Below, piece by piece: positions 1 to 7,111 of a stretch of 64,000 bases of DNA; positions within the stretch are counted from its first letter, which is position 1; the number at the start of each line of letters is the position of its first letter. Made by a program: the position numbers and the translations under genes. Origin of the DNA: Bacillus sp. PK3_68 (lineage in GTDB: Bacteria > Bacillota > Bacilli > Bacillales > Domibacillaceae). Below the pieces are notes generated by a model. That model was not told the origin of the DNA, ran no database searches, and worked only from the letters and a program-made list of their open reading frames with translations. The stretch spans positions 186,001 to 250,000 of the forward strand of contig NZ_NQYC01000001.1 in assembly GCF_003600835.1 (NCBI RefSeq), written 5' to 3'.

Positions 1-79
1 TAGGGCACGAGCGCTTCTTTTCTCAAAAAGTTGCTATAACAACTGACTCAAATCAAAACAGACAGTGAGGAGATTTATT

Positions 80-706
80 ATGACCAAGGTTCTTTTCGTC
101 AAAGCCAATTCACGTCCAGCTGAGCAAGCAGTTAGTGTGAAGCTTTATGAGGCGTTTCTTAATAGTTATAAGGAGTCACATCCAGAGGATGAGATTATAG
201 AACTCGATCTTTTTAAAGAAAATCTGCCATATTATGATACAGATAAAATTAATGGCATGTTCAAACTTGGACGCGGTCTTGAATTAACAAAGGAAGAAAA
301 AGAAGCAGCTGATCTTGTGAATCAATACGTTGATCAATTTCTTTCCGCTGACAAAGTAGTATTTGCTTTCCCACTGTGGAATTTCACGGTTCCTGCTGTG
401 CTGCATACTTACGTTGACTATTTAAGCCAAGCGGGAAAAACATTCCGTTACACACCGGAAGGACCGATCGGTTTGCTCCAAGGGAAAAAGGTTGCTCTCT
501 TAAATGCGCGAGGAGGCGTCTATTCTGAAGGCCCATCTCAATCTGTTGAAATGGCTGTTAAGTTCATCACAACCGCTTTAGGCTTCTGGGGTGTGACAGA
601 CATCACGACGGTTATTGTAGAAGGACATAACCAGTTCCCTGATAAAGTGGAGGAAATTATTGAAGAAGGAATTCATAGAGCAGTAACAGCAGCGAAGCAA
701 TTTTAA
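80..706 (+). CDS. azoR: FMN-dependent NADH-azoreductase
   Basis: This is a cytoplasmic flavodoxin-fold quinone/azo reductase that uses FMN and NAD(P)H and probably acts in quinone or thiol-stress detoxification. The N-terminus KVLFVKANSRP and the flavin-binding stretch FPLWNFTVPAVLHTYVDYL (about residues 95-115) are typical of the AzoR/AcpD family, as is the later NARGGVYSEGP loop. The length of 208 residues is normal. An in-frame GTG lies 15 bases upstream, but GTGAGGAG there is the ribosome site, so the ATG at 80 is the better start. It is a single gene followed by a strong terminator and is not obviously part of the downstream island. Confidence 0.93.
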   Translation: MTKVLFVKANSRPAEQAVSVKLYEAFLNSYKESHPEDEIIELDLFKENLPYYDTDKINGMFKLGRGLELTKEEKEAADLVNQYVDQFLSADKVVFAFPLWNFTVPAVLHTYVDYLSQAGKTFRYTPEGPIGLLQGKKVALLNARGGVYSEGPSQSVEMAVKFITTALGFWGVTDITTVIVEGHNQFPDKVEEIIEEGIHRAVTAAKQF

Positions 707-800
707 TGTTTCTGCAAAATGTTGTGCCTCGGCAGTAGAATTCCTTTAATGCTTCTTTGCTGTGAGGCATTAGAAAAAGGAAACTGGTATTTTTTTATTA

Positions 801-837
801 ATAAAACGCCCGTATATTAAGTATGCGGGCGTTTTAT
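801..837 (+). terminator. Rho-independent terminator after azoR
   Basis: The inverted repeat ATAAAACGCCCGTAT / ATGCGGGCGTTTTAT encloses a short loop and ends in a T-rich stretch. It is near-symmetrical and could act on both strands. A second weaker hairpin, GTGCCTC...GAGGCAT, lies at about 723-770. Confidence 0.85.
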
Positions 838-1002
838 GCTGTTGAAAACCTGAACGAAACAAACAATAGAAGAAACCCACAATTATGTATAAAAACTTTT
901 TCAAATCATCGATAACAATTTTCTGTGATTGGGTGTATTTACTTTATAATGATTCGAATACGATGGATTGATTTGAAATTTCAGAAAAAAAGAAAAATAT
1001 GT

Positions 1003-1040
1003 TTGACTTATGAAGGATTTTAAGTGTATTATGTACACAT
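1003..1040 (+). promoter_or_regulatory. gntR promoter with palindromic operator
   Basis: TTGACT (1003-1008) and TATTAT (1027-1032), spaced by 18 bases, form a sigma-A promoter. The palindrome ATGTACACAT (1031-1040) overlaps the -10 box, as expected for repression. The block TTGACTTATGAA (1003-1014) and the word TTATGTACA recur in the promoter at 15619-15656 before the distal cupin/flavin reductase unit. This suggests autoregulation and a shared regulator; the operator assignment is inferred. Confidence 0.6.
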
Positions 1041-1119
1041 AAAACATATAGAGTTTAAACCATTCATATAAATTCAAATTATTCATATGGTAAAGACTTA
1101 TCGAAAAGGGTGGATTAAT

Positions 1120-1791
1120 ATGGAAGGGATTCAATTAAAACCAATCGAGAAAGAAAAAACCACGCAAGACAAAGTCTATAAGCAAATTAAGAAAGCAATT
1201 TTATTTGGCGGCATTACTAGTAATGAAATCTTTACAGAAGTTCAATTGGCAGAAACGTTAAATACTTCAAGAACGCCAGTAAGAGCAGCTATCCAAGACT
1301 TGGTAAAGGAAGGATTGCTTGTTTCTATTCCAAGGAAGGGATTGACTGTAAGAAAGCTTACGCAAGAGGAGCAGGATGAAGTCTTTTTACTAAGAAGTGC
1401 TATTGAAGTTGAAGCTGTAAAAAAGCTAATAAAAGTAATTACATCGCCTGAGCAATTGAGGTCACTAAAATTAATTTTGGAGCAACAAGAAGAAGCATTG
1501 CAAAATGATGATGCTGTTAGGTTTGTTGAGTTAGACCATGAGTTTCATCTCTCGCTGACAAGGTTAGCAAACTTTACTATAATAGAGCAAGTTTTGAACA
1601 ATCTTCATAATCTTACTCGGCTTATGGGGCTGAAAGCAGTCAGCAAGCAAGGGAGAATGAAAAATGTTTTAATGGAACATAAGCAGATTATTCAAGCTTT
1701 AGAGGAAAAAAATCCTGAACTGGCTTCACAAATGATTTTAAACCATTTAGAAAAAACAAAAGAAACATTAATTGTTGTGGATAATTCTTGA
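1120..1791 (+). CDS. GntR-family transcriptional regulator, FCD subfamily
   Basis: The protein has an N-terminal winged helix-turn-helix (about residues 15-80; TSRTPVRAAIQDLVKEGLL is the typical recognition region) and a C-terminal all-helical FCD ligand-binding domain (about 85-215). The FCD metal/ligand residues are visible as LDHEFH, the EHKQII histidine and the NHLEKT histidine. FCD regulators normally sense carboxylates or catabolic intermediates and repress neighbouring pathways. The chosen ATG is preceded by AAAGGGTGG; an upstream in-frame ATG at 1087 has no ribosome site. Its promoter carries a palindrome repeated elsewhere in the island, so it is the likely island regulator. Confidence 0.9.
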   Translation: MEGIQLKPIEKEKTTQDKVYKQIKKAILFGGITSNEIFTEVQLAETLNTSRTPVRAAIQDLVKEGLLVSIPRKGLTVRKLTQEEQDEVFLLRSAIEVEAVKKLIKVITSPEQLRSLKLILEQQEEALQNDDAVRFVELDHEFHLSLTRLANFTIIEQVLNNLHNLTRLMGLKAVSKQGRMKNVLMEHKQIIQALEEKNPELASQMILNHLEKTKETLIVVDNS

Positions 1792-1948
1792 TTCTTTAAC
1801 AAATGTTTTGAAGGGGGGTGCTAAGATAGTTTGCCACTATCTGGTGGACGGGATATTCAAATAATTTAAATGAATTGAAATTTTTGGATGGAATGTTCAG
1901 ATAGTAAGTGGTGAGTTAATTATAGGTGATACTATATTTTACTAGCAG

Positions 1949-1962
1949 TGAAAGCGCTTGCG
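1949..1962 (+). promoter_or_regulatory. Putative cre site (CcpA catabolite repression)
   Basis: TGAAAGCGCTTGCG differs from the Bacillus cre consensus TGNAANCGNTNNCA only at the last base. It lies about 170 bases before the monooxygenase start, which suggests glucose repression of the catabolic operon. Confidence 0.6.
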
Positions 1963-2009
1963 ATTCGGACTTTTTATAGTTTAAAGGTTCGTAATATTCA
2001 AGCTAATTA

Positions 2010-2019
2010 ATGTATACAC
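2010..2019 (+). promoter_or_regulatory. GntR-operator-like palindrome
   Basis: ATGTATACAC matches the ATGTNNACAT pattern of the gntR promoter with one mismatch. It lies 114 bases before the monooxygenase start codon. Confidence 0.4.
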
Positions 2020-2132
2020 AACACATAATACACAACACAGAACACATAATGTATTAATAGAACTTATTCATTCTATAGCAGGTGTTTTTAACTTTTAAAT
2101 ATCCATTTATTTACATATTAGGAGGACAAACT

Positions 2133-3599
2133 ATGGTTAGAACAGGAAAAGAATATTTACAGGCATTGAAAGACGATAGAGCGATTTACATAAACGGAGA
2201 ACGAGTGAAAGATGTGACGACTCATCCAGCTTTTACAGGAATTACCCGTACCATTGCAGGTTTATATGATTTAGCATCAGATGAGTCTCAAGAAATGATA
2301 TATAAAACTGAAGATGGAACTTTAGCAAATAAAATTTATATGATTCCAAAGAGTCAAGAAGAACTAAAAGAGAGAAGATTGGCGATCTCTAAATGGTCTG
2401 AAGCAACTTGTGGATTTGTTGGAAGAAGCCCTGATCATGTCGCCAGCTTCTTGGCTGCATTTGCCAGTTCACCTGAAGTATTTGATCGCGGAGGAGAAGG
2501 TTATGGAAATAAGGTTTTGAATTTTTATAAACATGTCCGGGATGAAGATCTATATGTAACATACGTCATTATTCCACCACAAATCGATCGAAGTAAAGCG
2601 GCTCATGAGCTGGAAGATAAATTCCTCCCAGTGGGTGTATACGAAGAAAGAGAGGATGGTATTGTTGTTCGAGGTTCCCAAATGCTCGGTACAGCATCAG
2701 CCGTATCAGATTACTTATTTGTAAGTTGCCTTACTCCACTTCGGCCTGGTGATGAAGATTATGCTTTGTCTTTTGTACTGCCAATCCATGCAAAGGGATT
2801 AAAATTTTATGCGAGACCTAGTTATGCGGAAAAATCACCGAGTACATTTGATTACCCGTTATCCTCTCGTTTTGATGAAAGTGATTCATTAGTTGTTTTT
2901 GATGACGTATTTATTCCATGGAAAGATATATTTGTTTATAAAAATATTGATATCTTAAGGGCACAGTTCCACGAAACACCAGCTCACGTATTAGGAAATA
3001 ATCAGGCACAAATAAGGTTTAGTAATAAATTGAAATTTTTGATTGGTGCTGCTCGAAAAGTTACTGCTATGAATGGGATAGATAAAATTCCTTCTGTCCA
3101 AGAGAAATTAGGTGAACTAGCTTCTATTGCAGCCTCTGTAGAAGGTAATCTTTTAGCTTCTGAATATAATTGTACCATTGACAAAAATGGTGTGGCACGA
3201 CCAGATCCACGTTTTCTTTATGGTGTAGTCGGTCAACAGGAAACTATCTATGCTTCCATTATTAAAATTTTAAGGGAATTGTGCGGTGGAGGTGTATTAC
3301 AATTACCATCTTCATACAAAGAACTCATCAATCCTGAAACGAAAGATGATATGTATCAATATATTCGTTCTACGGGAGTTGGAGCTGAGGAGAAAATTAA
3401 GTTGTTTAAGTTAGTGTGGGATATCATTGGTTCAGAGTTCGGAGGCAGGCATCAACAGTATGAATTGTTCTATAACGGCGCTCCTTTCGTTACAAAAGGC
3501 TATTCATTTAGAAATTACGGATATGATGAGCCCGTTCAAATGGTTGATAAGTTTTTACAAAGCTATTCACTCCCTTCTCAGGTGGAGGAACCAGTTTAA
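2133..3599 (+). CDS. 4-hydroxyphenylacetate 3-hydroxylase (HpaB)-family flavin monooxygenase
   Basis: This is the oxygenase component of a two-component monooxygenase that uses reduced FAD supplied by a separate reductase. It has an HpaB N-terminal domain (about 1-270) and the C-terminal acyl-CoA-dehydrogenase-like helical domain (about 280-480, with GRHQQYELFY near the end). The length of 488 residues fits the family. GRSPDHV (about residues 89-95) corresponds to the GRSPDY substrate loop of HpaB, with His where 4-HPA hydroxylases usually have Tyr. The true substrate may therefore differ, for example a hydroxy-N-heterocycle or chlorophenol-like compound. The ATG at 2133 has GGAGGA upstream. 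It is the first gene of a tight operon with the nitrilase, DUF2848 and tandem cupin. The likely reductase partner is at 16306. Confidence 0.88.
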   Translation: MVRTGKEYLQALKDDRAIYINGERVKDVTTHPAFTGITRTIAGLYDLASDESQEMIYKTEDGTLANKIYMIPKSQEELKERRLAISKWSEATCGFVGRSPDHVASFLAAFASSPEVFDRGGEGYGNKVLNFYKHVRDEDLYVTYVIIPPQIDRSKAAHELEDKFLPVGVYEEREDGIVVRGSQMLGTASAVSDYLFVSCLTPLRPGDEDYALSFVLPIHAKGLKFYARPSYAEKSPSTFDYPLSSRFDESDSLVVFDDVFIPWKDIFVYKNIDILRAQFHETPAHVLGNNQAQIRFSNKLKFLIGAARKVTAMNGIDKIPSVQEKLGELASIAASVEGNLLASEYNCTIDKNGVARPDPRFLYGVVGQQETIYASIIKILRELCGGGVLQLPSSYKELINPETKDDMYQYIRSTGVGAEEKIKLFKLVWDIIGSEFGGRHQQYELFYNGAPFVTKGYSFRNYGYDEPVQMVDKFLQSYSLPSQVEEPV

Positions 3600-3628
3600 G
3601 AAATATAGATAAAAGGATGTTGAAAAAA

Positions 3629-4420
3629 GTGAAAATTGCATCAATACAATTAGAGATCAAAGACAGTGAATCTAAAAGTGCTCGTATAGATCGTGTAGAA
3701 TCAATGATTGATGAACTAAAGGGACAAGATCTAATCGTTTTACCTGAAACGTGGGCAACAGGGTACTTTTCATTTGATCGTTATATTGAAGAAGCAGAAG
3801 AGTTAAACGGGAATTTCGTCCAACGGTTCTCCTCAAAGGCGAAAGAAATTCAGTCCTATATATTTGCAGGTAGCTTCATAGAAAAAAATAATGGAAAATA
3901 CTACAACACTAGTGTTCTATTTTCTCCTGATGGAGCATTAATAGGAACTTATCGAAAAATGCATCTATTTCGTTATGGTTCAAAAGAGGGGCAAATACTG
4001 ACAAGAGGCAATGAAACAACTGTAGTAGATACTGAATTTGGGAAAGTAGGTTTATCAACTTGCTATGATTTACGATTTCCTGAATTGTATCGTGCACAAG
4101 TAGATTTAGGGGCAGAATTGCTTCTTGTTACTTCTGCATGGCCACATGGAAGATTGGAACATTGGAAAATATTTAATTCTGCTCGAGCATTAGAAAACCA
4201 GTGTTTCTTGATCTCCAGTAATTGCGTTGGGACTACTGATGGCGTCCTTTTAGGAGGGCACAGTCAAGTGGTTGATCCATGGGGAATTGTTGTGGCTGCT
4301 GGAGGAGACGACGAAACTATTGTAAAAACAGAAATTGACCCATCTCAGATTGCTTATATTCGTGATGTGTTTCCTAACTTGAAGCATCGGGTCTTGGATA
4401 GACAGGAGGAATTGATTTGA
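3629..4420 (+). CDS. Nitrilase-superfamily carbon-nitrogen hydrolase
   Basis: This cytoplasmic amidase/carbamoylase-type enzyme hydrolyses a non-peptide C-N bond. The Glu-Lys-Cys triad is complete: Glu in LPETWATGYF, Lys in YRKMHLF and Cys in STCYDLRFPE. Its length of about 263 residues matches omega-amidase/YafV-like branches rather than true nitrilases, so an amide or N-carbamoyl substrate is most likely. The GTG at 3629 is about 9 bases after AAGGATG; an ATG at 3617 overlaps that ribosome site. It sits between the monooxygenase and DUF2848 genes and overlaps the latter by four bases, which implies translational coupling. In the pathway it probably releases ammonia from a ring-opened amide (inference). 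Confidence 0.88.
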   Translation: MKIASIQLEIKDSESKSARIDRVESMIDELKGQDLIVLPETWATGYFSFDRYIEEAEELNGNFVQRFSSKAKEIQSYIFAGSFIEKNNGKYYNTSVLFSPDGALIGTYRKMHLFRYGSKEGQILTRGNETTVVDTEFGKVGLSTCYDLRFPELYRAQVDLGAELLLVTSAWPHGRLEHWKIFNSARALENQCFLISSNCVGTTDGVLLGGHSQVVDPWGIVVAAGGDDETIVKTEIDPSQIAYIRDVFPNLKHRVLDRQEELI

Positions 4421-5094
4421 TAACTATTAATGTTGATGGAAGAACCATTGAGGCAGATCCTAAACGATTACTTATTGCGGGTTATACAGGAAAAGATCAA
4501 GAATCTGTAAAAAAACATATTGATGAATTGAAAGAGATCGGCGTTCCAGCTCCTCCGCAAATTCCGATGATTTACGATCTTTCAACAAATCTTATTACAA
4601 CAAGTCCGTCTATTTCGGTTATCCAAGAAAGTAGCAGTGGAGAAGCAGAAGCGATCATTATGAGTGTGAAAGGGAAATGGTATTTAGGACTTGGAAGCGA
4701 TCACACGGACCGTGAGCTTGAAACAGTATCCATTCAAAAATCCAAACAAGTGTGCAGCAAACCTATTTCAACACAATTTTGGTCTTTAGATGATGTAGAA
4801 GATCGATGGGATGACATTGAAATGAGAAGTTGGATGGTTGTTGATGGGGTTAAAAAAGAGTACCAAGCAGGAAAACTTGGAGAGTTCTTGAATCCTAAAG
4901 AATTGCTTGAAATTATTGAGGAACGTGGATATAGCGGTGAGAATATGGTCGTATTTTGTGGAACCCTTCCGATTAAAAGTGGTGAGTTTATTTACGGAGA
5001 AGCATTTTCAGCAGAATTATACGATCGCTTAACAGACAGCAAAATCCAATTAAATTATCAGGTTCATATTTTGACAGATGCGGAGGTAGTATGA
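4417..5094 (+). CDS. DUF2848 family protein
   Basis: This 225-residue soluble protein resembles the DUF2848 family of unknown function. Conserved-looking blocks are GLGSDHTDRELE (about residues 91-102), an acidic stretch DDVEDRWDD and FCGTLPIKSGEFIYGE near the C-terminus. The latter resembles the closing part of FAH-type hydrolases, but that similarity is weak. Start TTG overlaps the nitrilase stop (TTGA) with AGGAGGA six bases upstream, so the two are translationally coupled. Position between a C-N hydrolase and a cupin suggests a role in processing a ring-cleavage product (inference). Confidence 0.8.
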   Translation: MITINVDGRTIEADPKRLLIAGYTGKDQESVKKHIDELKEIGVPAPPQIPMIYDLSTNLITTSPSISVIQESSSGEAEAIIMSVKGKWYLGLGSDHTDRELETVSIQKSKQVCSKPISTQFWSLDDVEDRWDDIEMRSWMVVDGVKKEYQAGKLGEFLNPKELLEIIEERGYSGENMVVFCGTLPIKSGEFIYGEAFSAELYDRLTDSKIQLNYQVHILTDAEVV

Positions 5095-5095
5095 C

Positions 5096-5812
5096 ATGGG
5101 AAAATCGGAAATAGAGATTGTTAGAAAACCAGAGCTTGAATTTGTGGATTATAAAACGTTTGAGGCTATTCCTTCTAAAACTGTAGAAGGTGCATCCCAA
5201 CGGATTATCGCCCAGATTCCGGGTACTGATGTAGCCACTCGTATTCTTGAGTTAGGAGCAGGGACGGATACATCTCCAGATGGAGTACAAATCCATGATT
5301 TCTGGGAAGAATTATACATCATTGAAGGATCGCTAATTGATTTGCGTCTAAATGAAGAATTTACAGCAGGAATGGTGGCATGTCGTCCGCCTGGAATGGA
5401 GCATGGACCATGGAAATCACCAAATGGCTGCAAAATTTTCGAAGTTCGCTATTATGCAGATCAGAAAAAAGAAGAACATGAATTTGTTGATTACCACACT
5501 TTCGAAGCGAAGCCTTTTAGCAAAGTCGGGAGCCTTTCTGAAAGAATCATTGCTTCTGACCCTGCTACTGGAGTGGCTACAAGAATTCTTCATAATGCTC
5601 CAGGGACAGATACCTCTCCTAATGGAGTACAAATTCATGATTTTTGGGAAGAGTTATATATTATTGAAGGATCGTTAATTGATTTACGTTTAAATGAAGA
5701 GTTTACAGCAGGAATGGTGGCGTGCCGTCCGCCTGGAATGGAGCATGGCCCATGGAAATCTCCAGATGGCTGTAAGATTTTCGAAGTTCGTTATTACTCT
5801 AAAGACCAATAA
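5096..5812 (+). CDS. Tandem-cupin protein (two ChrR-like cupin domains)
   Basis: The 238 residues are two copies of one cupin domain (about 13-121 and 126-235). Each carries IHDFWEELYIIEG (motif 1, with His and Glu as likely metal ligands) and RPPGMEHGPWKSP (motif 2, His). The C-terminal halves of the two copies are identical in protein over about 55 residues except one N/D change, while the N-terminal halves differ considerably. A single-domain homologue lies at 15832. Such cupins can be metal-dependent dioxygenases, isomerases or small-molecule binders; here ring oxygenation is plausible but unproven. It begins two bases after the DUF2848 stop and ends the operon. Confidence 0.85.
   Translation: MGKSEIEIVRKPELEFVDYKTFEAIPSKTVEGASQRIIAQIPGTDVATRILELGAGTDTSPDGVQIHDFWEELYIIEGSLIDLRLNEEFTAGMVACRPPGMEHGPWKSPNGCKIFEVRYYADQKKEEHEFVDYHTFEAKPFSKVGSLSERIIASDPATGVATRILHNAPGTDTSPNGVQIHDFWEELYIIEGSLIDLRLNEEFTAGMVACRPPGMEHGPWKSPDGCKIFEVRYYSKDQ
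5283..5800 (+). repeat. Internal gene duplication within the tandem cupin
   Basis: The segments 5283-5455 and 5626-5798 encode nearly identical peptides. By eye they differ at about 17 synonymous positions and only one replacement (Asn to Asp in KSPNG/KSPDG). The duplication is thus not brand new, and its metal-binding half is under strong purifying selection. Confidence 0.8.
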
Positions 5813-5876
5813 ACAGGTAAACTTTTGGACTGGATTCATCACATTCATCGATGAACGCGGTGAATCCATCATTACA

Positions 5877-5912
5877 AAAGGCTTCTCGTGATATAAAGAA
5901 CGAGAAGCCTTT
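5877..5912 (+). terminator. Terminator hairpin after the tandem-cupin operon
   Basis: AAAGGCTTCTCGT and ACGAGAAGCCTTT form a perfect 13-bp stem. The T tract is short. A weaker hairpin, TGGATTCA...TGAATCCA, lies just upstream. Confidence 0.65.
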
Positions 5913-5955
5913 CGACCCTTCTCATTAATCAGAAACTGCTTTTTATTATATCCTT

Positions 5956-6030
5956 ATGTATACAGAGTTCAGTATTCGTAAGGATAAACATTCTTCTTGT
6001 GAATAGTTTTCAGTTGGTCTGAGTATACAT
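5956..6030. promoter_or_regulatory. Pair of GntR-operator-like sites before the FAD-synthetase-like gene
   Basis: ATGTATACAG (5956-5965) and GAGTATACAT (6021-6030) are inverted relative to each other, about 65 bases apart. They share the TATAC core of the palindromes in other island promoters. Confidence 0.35.
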
Positions 6031-6164
6031 TGGTTTTTCTAATCAATGGAAAGTAAAACACCTGGAAAAAAATGCAATTAACTTATAAAAAAAATTGATG
6101 AATAGAAGATGAGCAGCAAAAGTATCAAACTACCTCAATTATGTTGTAAGGAAGGTGAGGCATA

Positions 6165-7025
6165 TTGGAAATTCTACATTTAACACATTCGCTGGATAAA
6201 CCGCTTGGTATTCAAGAACCTCATGTCATGGCTTTAGGGTTTTTTGATGGTGTTCATTTAGGTCACCAATATTTACTTCAGCAAGCAAAGAACATCGCCA
6301 GAAAGAAAAATCTTAAATTTACTGTTATGACCTTTGATCCGCATCCATCCGAGATTATCAAATGTGAAACGGATAGAAGATATTTAACTCCGCTGTCTTC
6401 CAAACTTGAAAAAATATCTACTCTCGGTGTAGAAAGAATTTTTGTAATAAAATTTACCCGACCCTTTGCTTCCCTTCCTGCAAGTGAATTTATTAATCGA
6501 TATGTTCTAGATCTCAACGCCAGGCATATTGTCGCAGGTTTTGACTTCACTTTTGGTTATAAAGCTCAGGGCAATGTAGATTATTTGCGAAATGCCAGCA
6601 TGAATAATCCCTTTGAAGTTACTGTAATTCCAAAAAGGACAACGAATGACAACAAAATAAGTTCAACGTTAATAAGAGAACTAATAAGTGATGGAAAGGT
6701 TCACCTCGTACCGTATTACTTGGGGAAACATTATGAAATTAATGGAATTGCTCATTTTCCAACGGATTTGTGTACAAGAAAGAAGCTGAATAATAGTGAG
6801 TTTCATATTCAAGGGAAGTATGTTTTACCCAAACGAGGTTTATATAAAGTCGAACTAACAAATGGATGTAGAACCATTCAAGGTTTTTTTAGACATGATA
6901 GTGCTCATGAAAACAGATATGAACTGAGCAGTAGTAAACTAGAGTGGCTGAAAGCAGGGAATCAAAAAGAAATTACAGTGAAATTTTTCAACAGAGTCGC
7001 TTGTATGGATATGATCTCTATTTGA
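6165..7025 (+). CDS. FAD synthetase (FMN adenylyltransferase)-like protein with degenerate riboflavin-kinase region
   Basis: The N-terminal half matches the adenylyltransferase domain of bacterial RibF: LGFFDGVHLGHQ (nucleotide-binding, about residues 24-35), FDPHPSEII, VAGFDFTFGYKAQGN and the KISSTLIRELI motif. The C-terminal half starts with YYLGKHYEINGIAH, but the GRxLGFPTAN riboflavin-kinase signature is absent and the region diverges strongly. Total length is 286 residues against about 310-315 for bifunctional RibF. The likely activity is FMN to FAD only, supplying FAD for the island monooxygenase (inference). A TTG start follows AAGGAAGGTGAGG. The MHS transporter gene follows after 86 bases and is probably cotranscribed. 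This is not the usual truB-ribF context. Confidence 0.82.
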   Translation: MEILHLTHSLDKPLGIQEPHVMALGFFDGVHLGHQYLLQQAKNIARKKNLKFTVMTFDPHPSEIIKCETDRRYLTPLSSKLEKISTLGVERIFVIKFTRPFASLPASEFINRYVLDLNARHIVAGFDFTFGYKAQGNVDYLRNASMNNPFEVTVIPKRTTNDNKISSTLIRELISDGKVHLVPYYLGKHYEINGIAHFPTDLCTRKKLNNSEFHIQGKYVLPKRGLYKVELTNGCRTIQGFFRHDSAHENRYELSSSKLEWLKAGNQKEITVKFFNRVACMDMISI

Positions 7026-7111
7026 ACTAAAGAATTTTTATGACGTTGGTTAAACAGACCATTAGGTATGTATTACACCATAAAAAATCAAATAGTTGGG
7101 GGAATGTAATA

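Larger units (their letters stand above)
707..1119. other. Intergenic region azoR-gntR
   Basis: This 413-base gap holds the azoR terminator (801-837) and the gntR promoter/operator (1003-1040). The rest is AT-rich and shows no credible gene. An antisense open frame at 901-1134 has no ribosome site and a low-complexity translation. Confidence 0.6.
1792..2132. other. Regulatory intergenic region before the monooxygenase operon
   Basis: This 341-base gap contains a strong catabolite-response element (1949-1962), a GntR-type palindrome (2010-2019) and a short direct repeat of ACACATAAT (around 2021 and 2043). No gene is seen. Confidence 0.6.
5813..6164. other. Intergenic region with terminator and operator-like palindromes
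   Basis: The 352 bases hold two hairpins after the tandem cupin (5831-5868 and 5877-5912) and a pair of GTATAC-centred palindromes (5956-5965, 6021-6030). No gene is seen. Confidence 0.6.

Noticed and set aside
1029-1040. TATGTAC at 1031 and 15641 as Ter sites
   Set aside because: They sit in promoters as palindromes, and flanks do not match the Ter consensus.
901-1134. 77-codon minus-strand frame opposite the gntR promoter
   Set aside because: Low-complexity translation, no ribosome site, and it runs across a clear promoter/operator.
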